From Streptomyces sp. NBRC 110028 (lineage in GTDB: Bacteria > Actinomycetota > Actinomycetes > Streptomycetales > Streptomycetaceae): a DNA stretch of 64,000 nucleotides. The stretch is taken from contig NZ_BBUZ01000025.1 in the NCBI RefSeq assembly GCF_001417735.1, forward strand, positions 426,608-490,607. Reading direction: 5' to 3'. This document shows positions 62,001 through 64,000 of this stretch, in pieces (positions within the stretch are counted from its first letter, which is position 1; each line of letters begins with the position of its first letter). Made by a program: the position numbers and the translations under genes. The notes under the pieces are model-generated. The model was not told where the DNA came from and searched no databases. It saw only the letters and a program-made list of their open reading frames with translations.

Positions 62001-64000
62001 ATCGCCACGCGCAGCCTCGTTTCCAAGAAGCTCCCCCGGCCCGAACCGGGCGCACCGCGGGCGAAGAGGTACTACTGGGACGGGCACGCCGGGCCCGGTT
62101 ACATCGACTTCCGGCTCGATGACGGCAAGAAGTACACGGCCTGGGGCGCCGAGGGGCCGCGGTACGTCGCCCACCGCAAGAGCGTGCAGGAGCTCGGCAA
62201 GGACGACTGGATCGAGCTGGTGCTCTGCTGGGCCGGGTCGCCCCGGGACCGTGCCGTGCCGTCCGGCTGGTACCGGACGGGCCGCTGGGTGGACGCCTTC
62301 CCCGGCTCCTTCGTTCCCGACCCGCTCGAGGACATCCCCATCGGGCAGCACTTCGCGAACGAGACCCGGCACAAGACGAACTGCACCATCCGCACCGACG
62401 CCACGGCGTACCACGAGGGCGAATATGTCCGGTACATGGAGACCGACGCTCAAGGGCGGCGTGGGTCGTACGTGCAGTTCTTCCCGGAGCCGGACGCCGA
62501 GGAGCTGGCCCGGCGGGCGCGGGCGATCGGGTATGGCACGGGTCCACAGGCCATGGCGGCGACGCTGCGGCTGGTGCGGGCGCTGCGGCTGACGCTGGGC
62601 AAGGAGATCGACGACGACGTCCGGATCGAGGAGAACGCGGAGTACGCGGAGCTGCTGGCCGGGGCCGCCGCGCTGGACCGGATGTGGCGGGCCGACCCGC
62701 GGTTCCAGGGCGCGGGCCGGTTCACGCTGGACTTCTTCCAGCGGGTGGTCGCGGCGACGCTTCCCGACGGCGAGGAGGCGCGTCAGGAGCACTACCGGGA
62801 TGTGCTGCTCGCCGCCGCGGACAACCCCCCGGGCACGAGGCTCGACGACTTCGTGACGCTGTCCGCGTCGCTGGACCGCGCCGCCCGCTGGTTCAGTACC
62901 GAGGACATCGTCGACGCGGCCGTCGAGGCGCTGCTCCTGGACGGCCCCGACGAGGTGGGCGACCTCGAGCGGTCCCGGATGTTCTGGGCGCGGGTCAAGA
63001 TGCTGGAGGCATGGAGCGAGTCCGGCATCGACCGGCTGGCCGCTCAGCTCCTGGCACTGCCCTCCACCGGCGCGGTGCAGACCGCGCACCGCGTCTTCAT
63101 CCGCAAGCTGGTCATGACGGCGTACGCGGCCGGGATCGACGGATCGGACCCGGACGCACTGTTCGCGTACCACCTGGCCAACCAGGGCGCCCTGGCGGAT
63201 ACGACCGCCCTGCACCCGCTCAACGCTTCGAACATGGTGTACGGGCGCCACCTCCGGTCCGGGGCCGGGGACCCGTTCCCGATCATGTCGAAGATCTGGA
63301 CCTCCGCGGGGCTGAAGGACGCGCCGTGGGCCGGGAAGGACGCCCTGGGCCGGAGCAAGGAGCGTCCCTATGTGGTGCGGGCCTCGGTGGACCCCAAGGC
63401 CCCGAACCGGCTGACGGTCACCTACCGGTCCGTCACCAGGAGCCTGACCCCCGAGCAGTTCGTCGAACTGCTCGCCCGCGACGAAGCGCTGCTCAGCCAG
63501 GAGCTGACGGTTCCGGTCCTGCTGGACATCGCCGAGCTCGACCGCCACATTCCCGGGGTGGCGCGGGAGCTGGCCCAGCGGCTCGGCCGGCAGATCTGGT
63601 CGACGGCCGCCGTCCCGAGCCAGGTGAAGCCCAAGGGCGCCGTGCACACGGTGCTGTCCCTGAGCCCGCCCGCCGGGCAGGGCACCGGCGGGCCCGCCCT
63701 GGAATGGCGTGCCACGGATCCCGTCGACCCGCAGAACCCGGAGGTCTCGCCGCTGCCGGTCCCGCCGCCCGCCAGCAGGTCCGCCGCCGGGGAGGCGCCG
63801 GTCCGGGCGGACCGGGCGCTGACGGTGCGGTTCGATCCGGGGTCGACGATGGTGTCCGAGGACGATGTGGCGGACATCGAGGACCTCGCGCGCGAGGTGG
63901 CGCAGTCGGCGCTGGCGGACTGGCGGGCCGGGCGGCCGCTGCGGTCCGGTGTCGTCACCGGCTTCGGCGAGGGCCCGGCCGCGCGGGCGCGAGAGATGGG
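44061..64000 (+). CDS. Giant lonely-Cys-domain T7SS protein (3' end outside window)
   Basis: One uninterrupted frame runs from the ATG at 44061 to the window edge, at least 6,646 codons, with no stop. The architecture begins with an N-terminal WXG100-like and hydrophobic domain (about 1-370, starting MFDIEYPDDVSKMLFVLIGE). A disordered Pro/Ser/Asn-rich region (about 385-660) has PPxY motifs, and a helical linker of about 380 residues follows. Then come tandem modules of 1,046-1,176 residues: three type A (47218-56820) and two type B (57072-63790), and a third B starts at about 63811. Each complete module has an OmpA-like segment (missing in A3), a KILHLxPxxPVD segment, a DGTTRxLxxDEFVEL segment and a lonely-Cys domain. 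The Cys is at 1628, 2735, 3730, 4879 and 6056; a conserved His lies 52 residues earlier in type A and 47 earlier in type B. The codons and GC match Streptomyces. It is probably secreted by the adjacent ESX system. Confidence 0.93.
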   Translation, partial: MFDIEYPDDVSKMLFVLIGEKPLKAKAGLAWESRDLYTDLGTAILDLRQQMLASIDEAKRGLPPNVAEAYERALSQLVNRNGGDAMQQFATQMDQYAANQGKSSLKIQQAHFDIIMEVITLMIELAILAAVSWLTGGASASEMILARMRARLAILMTVDRLLRYLQFFPSLSEAIEEAIQSLASQLLAMAINPPVQRADGIDWKDVGINAAVGGMAAFFISHFGTISHYLKNALSKTFKNNFGKDIFGKFEIQFNNPFTKKNANNALFDIPSHFVSEGFGETIATAIVLGKWDWTSLVGSGLSAVSEIFMMGPTSQASLSLHAKTFPDGNIFTKYQQNTLDILDKRLSEGNGAVTSDLGPKNLTPAPPATAGSSVPDTFDKSVLGVDDTPPPYEDLDPAPPYDSSDRPPSYETLDTSSSSFEASALDGASAPGFSDTTSLSPLDGSTVGGTSDSFATTPSAFTLPNSLTAPGAASGYLKSPDLLKDPTSLNTSPEFQNIASVLDTPDPMAPLTGPDALKTPDALTSPSPLTSPNSPGALNNPAALNNPAALNSPPSSVPTVSRPDGELADDGNLDATEESPENLADAPNQSTGPQNGIPAKNQAPNSLPHQTPAGQPHPQQGQGQQGAQGTQGGPRANTAPGTDENAPHPGGAPRLPGSGTPGAQQQDDIVRARGTYTDALTRYADAIRTVDQLGGDAETGPGTGADSTGALAEAQARAQQAHGQLIDAAARLRDLGIPPHAAHPDEPGHTPPQPQRTGAQREWIAHQLTPQDLPDGLAEDLLQLHGPDATVTPAVLRAAGVTPGPEHEVAAAFPGARIPVGALDPVDQVRLLMTQPTPWPAAVDTVAANASLRLWDGAYADFKDAASNGDPRPAAEPRPATPPRPAEADADRAWDKAIALVLPPVSAPVLADSRHAEAAYRDAVRQLADHLLRHGPDAPSGLALADTLRKGLGQAPLVRGGTTTATTATESQAAPAPAAPLPPRPTATTSTDLPAEPASGPADATTGTSTPDPVSEAFADFTDAPATEPGPEPKPAPVAQTAPREPVRTATGVWAGPRFDRIFSTAGKKKKPSGAKAKQTAPPSGESSTAAAPTGAMASLSLSAQGGAVGSWGPVSSVLPVSSATNFTGDATKPNDNQRRRIRELVGRVVEAGARNVLAGLPGPRLVVTGYDGDGRVSTSGTPGQRVTEVVEAYRTGLQRPGAEGTFTVAPSGRKPGETSGQGAPGRVVVEFELPPGSAAVHRLEELRQADPGLKDGPFDPVPLARKILHLDPSAPVDAAVRDELYALVGEAMAGGRDRNLAALAAFHLVRRGDVLSERTLVYSPDDGSVVGRSFKPNQPPPPAVKGPDQAGSNRPYLVEAEGGRDHIVVSWPGGSTRRVPGDEVAELIAMDEELAKRGPRAVVTLVVPHAGEGGLDMPRGISAVIGRHLMAHSGTPQMFFDPATKRFRLPPEDRRQTHGEPLGRWITVGPDDLGPDGAWAKEGNGFILLADGSKLMDRDVKSLTLAAPGTNRPYGRAVFTDADLIEREPVLRDLHNAQFVHFDPVNEDDGRGIPLGAPQDAPWKGRDAYHLVLHGLPGWFSMVDATGDDGHGAPKTTSGEQVGGYLKRRPSVRALAKGTPIVVASCWGNAAFPGPPVPLHDGVGGPLVPNPLTTISQAQKAANALGEDHPLIVPNRVHVLADNTGTDFVHGIKATSQGELGEWEELRAEPEPEVLERLARGVFGMDASDPVSEEVRDNTLLLVRALREVFGHQVEADRDDPSGEYQNLLRGIWALDSMRSVDPRLAEAGPFSLDLLDAVVRARLEQLGTPKPRPVPFADAAELRNAVREVLDEANNRLQSASGPVTLHDFVPLTMLDQVSGIMGRLNAQSLGAMGLQGLPAPGDERRPLVFWALAKAMQALRTQPDPDAWAARILHVVGTPSDPGALRRMALWLMAGAALIGVDVYDPVALAAYHLKRSGLLSPANQIHSPTGELTGLNLTGRPLSGPLATDTYRISLDGTTTGGESRAIAPPAFVLMVDGDRDHVEVPWPGGATRKVPYEDIAAFVAQTLRTTKLTRPIILIGPDDGPGGAGMADALAAREGTARSVLRPAHQVGVVKDTATNRNVLVLKGDPAQSKPENDWERTRPPALTTVHAPMSVVSQGAPSVAGATGAVRTEAGVWAAPHYDTFVTNAPKKKPKAKAKPDAAPGGEAGTAATAPTAAMASLSLSEQAASASSWGPVESVLPVSRLINFAEGAEKLSNNQRAGVREVVGRLIEAGARNALAGLPGPRAVVTGYDDNGQVSESGDAGRRAALVADAYRNGLNRPGAEGTFTVEPSGREPGDNAVQGSARQVVVEFELPSGTAAVQRLDELRKADPGLSEGPFDPVPLARKILHLGPDAPVDAATRGELYALVGEAMAEGRDKSLGALGAFHAVRRGDVLSERTLLFNPEDGSVVGRTFKGQQAPPPTVKGPDQAGSNRPYLVEADGGRDHIVVSWPDGSTRRIPADEVTEVLAMDGELTKRGPQALVTLVVPHAGDGGLEMPRAISAGIRRGLLVHSGTPLMIYNPNTKRYNVPSADLRAQGIPRGKWISISPDDLGPDGAWAKTGNGFIVLADGSQLMDRDVKSVTITYPGTNRPGGRALFTDADLIDREEILKNLRDALYRDFDPVPGSDGLKPPISAPRDVPWKGRDVYHFSLHGLPGFFFAVDATADKGHGEGKATTGEQIGGYLKRRPSVQALPKGTPIVAEACWANAAFGGSLLSVHDGIDAPFVTNRWAVVSAAQKAVNEIGEDHPLIVPNRVYTAARNSATGEVVHGINATSRGELGEWSELRAEPGPEVLDRLARVAFGMADSDPVSDTERGDTLTLVRGLRDVFGHEIENDRDDPAGEYQKLLRGFGVLETMRGVDPALAEAGPFSPDLLDFVVRAYLEKQGTPKPRPAAFADAAELQDTVRQVLDAAHSRLQGASGLVTLHDFVPLTHLDQTAALMGVLPPQAVAAMGLQSLPAEGDPRRPLMFWALAKAMQALMTQPDSDARAARILHVEGAQSNPDAMRQMALWLMAGAALTGVDVYDPVALAAYHLRRNGLLSPATLIKSPAGKLVGLNLTGRPLSGPLATDTYRISPDGTTTGGESRAIAPPAFALMVDGDRNHVEIPWPGGTTRKVPFEEIVAFLAQALRTTPLDVPIALVGPSAGPGGTRMADALAAREGTARSVLRPAHDVAVVKDTKTNRNVLVLKGDPAQSKPENDWERTRPPALAGGQAPRQLISQGSSTVPGESGAATGSADDSATPGASGAATSGEPVLTAPGVWAAPASKVFVTNAPKKKASSGAKGKKTTGSAGNTGASSAAPAAGPASLLSAEQKQAAVRRLEELRQADPALKDGPLDPVARKILHLDAAAPVDGAVRDELYALVGEAMAGGRDRNLAALAAFHLVRRGDVLSERTLVYSPDDGSVVGRSFKPNQPPPPAVKGPDQVGSNSPYLVEADGGRDHIVVPWPGGSTRRVPGDELTELLAMDEELTKRSPQAAVMLVVPRAGDGGLEMPRAVAAGTRRGLLAHSGTPMMVYNPNTKRYNLGTVDRRKTHGEPLGKWVAVGPDDLGPDGAWAKPGNGFMVLADGSKLMDRDVKSVTLVHPWTNRSSGRALFTDADLIIREPLFKDLQNAQYVHFDPVSQAPITPRFDTPWKGRDAYHVQLHGSGGYFSAVDATANAGRGELKNVTGDQLGGYLKRRPSVRALAKGTPIVVEACWSNAAFEGSSSAVQMGAAAPFVPNRLTVISAAQKAANALGEDHPLIALNRVYATSANDDFTDFVHGIVATSRGELGEWEELRAEPEPEVLERLARVAFGMDAAAPVPEEDRDTALLLVRALREVFGHEVEADRDVPSGEYQRLLRGIGALERMRRADAGLVEAGPFSLDLLDVVVRARLAQLGAPKPRPTPFADAAELQGAVRRVLDDARGKVQSASGPVTLHDFVPLDLLDRAAALMGRLNGQNLGFMGLQALPAPGDERRPLVFWALAKAMQALRTQPDPDALAARILHVVGTPSNLGALRGMALWTMAGAALVGVDVYDPVALAAYHLWRSGLLSPANRIHSPTGELTGYNLTGRPLSGALATDTYRISPDVTTTSGESRAIAPPNGRVLIVDGDQDRVEIPWPGGVTRKVPYEEIVALLEGALRTTPLDAPLILIGPDHGPGGARMADALAAREGTARTVLRPAHDVRVVKDTKTNRNVLVLRGDPAQSKPENDWERTTPPGLTGAQAPRQLISNDLSSVPGEGGSDTDSGYDSATDTESDTPSDTDSGYDSASDTESDTPSDTDSGYDSASDIDAPGRDSLASRDPVSLANSSSGSQMPGLGQEFSLPVHTAPVTGPASGPGPEPAPLTTLRFAPGATGLSEDDRDEIAELAYEVAAAGIRNQRARLPMPAGVITGYGEGPADQAAVMGEERAESVLDEFIHQLIQALDELQVGVPAANRLTVEHFDFTDRVRGRDVGRHPAPGTASRDELRRQTTIEVISPAALLDTLRRQDPALRYAPYDADALARKILHLPPNTPVDNAARAQMYGLVVEAHRAGRATSVAALSAFHAARQGVFRSRHRFVAPGSQGQNPKVTGVDWLGLSDKALSTARIRVTRVPKTGAPTEEWVNAPWPGDPYVIAAAGAHDKVTVPWPDGTTRDLDIDEFVELMTYDPELARLPEDTPVVLVVPHAGDRDVELPRKLAARLDRLVAAHSGEVTARPGDDGRPVIALTYREGRPEGDWAVSDVDMAPEPGENVPDWYRKVISTPAIDSRTGKQGGRSSFSPEDLAIREESLRRAHRINKYAHYNLITETTSGKIRLRGKLKPGAKTRTFVMHGGPGYVTFQLDDGTTHRAEGLEGPRWLKRRKSFSDLGKDDWLILPICWAGAGPDRGLPSLGHHSPASPNAFVPDPLADVPVGQHFSNELGVKVSASTRLEALAYHDAEWVRLLFTDPQGNESTPVDFFPEPDERELALRARAAGFHSGPGEPSPAALERTLRLVRALKLTLGNEVDDDVHVADDPGYAMLLRGAAALDHMWRADPRAAGTKLFTLDLFQRIVAARPEGGPDPDEDAYRAVLTAAAGLTPGTPLRDFVTLPASVDRAAVGASRARMAEAAVEALGLSGPDQAGEAEVSRMFWARVKAHEALPGPGPALDALTARALHLDPAEVDDEWRGSLESLTTFAYAVGRDGSDPVALAAYDLETEGAFSAGTEMRGRVGGGIVGRDYSLKHKTPLIDSTQVMTPDGSVTPEWESNGTTPYTVRAALDPKDPARYIWLNYEGLRRRVRVEDFIEILANDRPLLNTGLKVPVLLAISELDRLAPDLAMTLAKRLGRVVHSTAYPIGLSQPGPQRAPVLALKSSSHLAEAPTATAFTAKHPAGAVPPVSPISQLPLAAGAAAALPRPDTALSVPGSDTDSVFDSDTDTSTDTESVFDSDSDTSTDTESVFDPDTDTSTDTESVFDPAFGLDSETASFFGLDEMPPAAPESRTPPDDKPLPDDQPVARASSGQAMPGVGGQVTLPVHTAPVTNPVAAPAATAPPMTTVSFAPRSDELSKDAQKTLGRLAYQVAQDALANRGRGLPPPSVILTGYGEGTDAQADAEADARATAALDEFTEDLDLALQHIQSKAPSQATALKASDFRVEWRGHGRYVGQPTPAGTDVAALRRTVTVEVVPPLELLNDLRTSHPALRHGPLDVDAMARLLLHLPAGATVDADVRDRLYDLVTSAYLDGWADSLGALGAYHVAQQGVVSSKRKRHFTVGGRRFPGLNWGPDTVRALRTSKVAVMRRRSDGSVEVTGEQDAPWQGASRPYVVEAEGGHDHVTVPWPDGTTRDLTIDEFVELVARDLERARLDPDSPLVLAVPRAGDRGLELPRLLAERTGRTVWAHSANVAVGPLGSGTFAVGAVRVKGDIAGDWIASRPGLAPDRTADTPSWWSKAVTRTLVGAKTGRPFGRTAIGPEEVARRGGLEAQQRHLDTVKNYLHYNIATRSLVSKKLPRPEPGAPRAKRYYWDGHAGPGYIDFRLDDGKKYTAWGAEGPRYVAHRKSVQELGKDDWIELVLCWAGSPRDRAVPSGWYRTGRWVDAFPGSFVPDPLEDIPIGQHFANETRHKTNCTIRTDATAYHEGEYVRYMETDAQGRRGSYVQFFPEPDAEELARRARAIGYGTGPQAMAATLRLVRALRLTLGKEIDDDVRIEENAEYAELLAGAAALDRMWRADPRFQGAGRFTLDFFQRVVAATLPDGEEARQEHYRDVLLAAADNPPGTRLDDFVTLSASLDRAARWFSTEDIVDAAVEALLLDGPDEVGDLERSRMFWARVKMLEAWSESGIDRLAAQLLALPSTGAVQTAHRVFIRKLVMTAYAAGIDGSDPDALFAYHLANQGALADTTALHPLNASNMVYGRHLRSGAGDPFPIMSKIWTSAGLKDAPWAGKDALGRSKERPYVVRASVDPKAPNRLTVTYRSVTRSLTPEQFVELLARDEALLSQELTVPVLLDIAELDRHIPGVARELAQRLGRQIWSTAAVPSQVKPKGAVHTVLSLSPPAGQGTGGPALEWRATDPVDPQNPEVSPLPVPPPASRSAAGEAPVRADRALTVRFDPGSTMVSEDDVADIEDLAREVAQSALADWRAGRPLRSGVVTGFGEGPAARAREM
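47218..50543 (+). repeat. Module A1 of the giant protein
   Basis: Begins TGVWAGPRFDRIF and a Lys-rich linker (KKKKPSGAKAK), then an OmpA-like segment (RIRELVGRVVEAGARN, VVTGYDGDG), KILHLDPSAPVD, and a lonely-Cys domain with His1576 in LHGLPGWF and Cys1628 in ASCWGNAAF. It ends with FVPLTMLDQ and the RPIILIGPDDGPGGAGM segment. Confidence 0.85.
47901..48114 (+). repeat. 214-bp block identical to 54222-54435
   Basis: The DNA of module A1 at 47901-48114 is identical to module A3 at 54222-54435, base for base, including third codon positions, while flanking sequence differs. Both encode the segment starting AVRDELYALVGEAMAGGRDR and ending near PPAVKGPDQ. Confidence 0.9.
50544..53933 (+). repeat. 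Module A2 of the giant protein
   Basis: Begins AGVWAAPHYDTFVTNAPKKKPKAKAK. All segments of A1 are present in the same order. The lonely-Cys domain has His2683 in LHGLPGFFFAVD and Cys2735 in EACWANAAF, again 52 residues apart. Confidence 0.85.
53934..56820 (+). repeat. Module A3 of the giant protein, lacking the OmpA-like segment
   Basis: Begins PGVWAAPASKVFVTNAPKKKASS. The linker joins directly to AAVRRLEELRQADPALKDGP, so about 115 residues present in A1 and A2 are missing. The Cys domain is intact, with His3678 in LHGSGGYFSAVD and Cys3730 in EACWSNAAF. Confidence 0.85.
54222..54435 (+). repeat. 214-bp block identical to 47901-48114
   Basis: Second copy of the identical block. The copies are 6,321 bases apart within one gene. 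Confidence 0.9.
56841..56983 (+). repeat. 54-bp tandem repeat encoding D/S/T-rich linker
   Basis: Units start at 56841, 56895 and 56949 (period 54 bp). They encode DTDSGYDSASDTESDTPS. The repeat forms an acidic linker between modules A3 and B1. Confidence 0.9.
57072..60600 (+). repeat. Module B1 of the giant protein
   Basis: Begins LPVHTAPVTGPASGPG, then an OmpA-like segment (TTLRFAPGATGLSEDDRDEI, GVITGYGEGPADQA, GEERAESVLDEF), KILHLPPNTPVDN, DGTTRDLDIDEFVELM, and a lonely-Cys domain with His4832 in VMHGGPGYVTF and Cys4879 in PICWAGAGP. VDFFPEPDERELALRARAAG follows. Confidence 0.83.
60294..60434 (+). repeat. 42-bp tandem repeat encoding SVFDSDTDTSTDTE
   Basis: Units start at 60294, 60336, 60378 and 60420 (period 42 bp, 14 residues). 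They form the acidic linker between modules B1 and B2, similar in composition to, but not homologous at DNA level with, the 54-bp repeat. Confidence 0.9.
60601..63790 (+). repeat. Module B2 of the giant protein
   Basis: Begins LPVHTAPVTNPVAAPAAT, then an OmpA-like segment (TTVSFAPRSDELSKDAQK, VILTGYGEGTDAQA) and DGTTRDLTIDEFVELVARD. The lonely-Cys domain has His6009 in DGHAGPGYIDF (HA rather than HG) and Cys6056 in LVLCWAGSPRD, 47 residues apart. A new module starts at about 63811 (ALTVRFDPGSTM, GVVTGFGEGPAARA) and continues past the window. Confidence 0.83.

Overview
The window is high-GC actinobacterial DNA, almost certainly a Streptomyces chromosome. The evidence is GC-rich codon third positions with large antisense shadow frames, a bifunctional RNase H/phosphatase, a class A RNase P RNA, MsiK-type sugar ABC operons without their own ATPase, and a Streptomyces-type type VII secretion (T7SS/ESX) locus with AAWKG-family and lonely-Cys-family proteins. 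No tRNA, rRNA, IS element or CRISPR array was recognised.

Layout. 1-7173 is core-like: the 3' end of a Nif3-family gene, a zinc-ribbon coiled-coil protein, RNase H/phosphatase, KDPG-type aldolase, YaaA, a GH13 alpha-glucosidase, a Uma2-family protein and rnpB with a strong terminator. 7300-12184 is a metal (probably copper) island: two Met-rich membrane proteins, a PCu(A)C-like chaperone, an ECF sigma factor, a FecB-like lipoprotein, then decay (a truncated FecCD permease and a frameshifted copC). Two matching ECF-type promoter candidates (GGAAC-N17-CGACYA) precede the chaperone operon and the lipoprotein gene. 12606-17270 is accessory: an XRE regulator with a small three-gene operon, and an XRE-ImmA/IrrE metalloprotease gene next to a PIN-domain protein, preceded by a perfect inverted-repeat operator.

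17726-23845 is a carbohydrate operon: Tat/lipoprotein binding protein, two permeases, a LacI regulator and a TIM-barrel glycosidase. 23935-25877 holds a VOC protein, a small unknown protein and two YkgJ-like cysteine-cluster proteins.

25906-64000 is a T7SS island: a beta-helix/double-AAA (EccA-like) protein, mycosin MycP, a fused EccC ATPase with three P-loops, EccD and EccB, two small WXG100-like proteins, a T7SS-associated protein, an AAWKG-family protein with a very long Glu/Lys/Gln coiled coil, a YbaB-like protein and a third WXG-like protein. Directly after it comes one giant open frame that runs from 44061 off the end of the window (at least 6,646 codons). It has an N-terminal WXG100-like/hydrophobic domain and then tandem modules of about 1,100 residues each, five complete and one beginning. 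Each complete module carries one Cys in a CW[AGS] motif (the lonely-Cys family hallmark) and, always 47 or 52 residues earlier, a conserved His in an H[GA]-containing motif. This Cys/His arrangement resembles clan CD (caspase/C80-like) peptidases and is the most interesting feature here. The likely logic is that EccB/C/D/MycP form the secretion machine, the WXG100-like proteins are secretion partners, and the giant protein is the effector or surface cargo.
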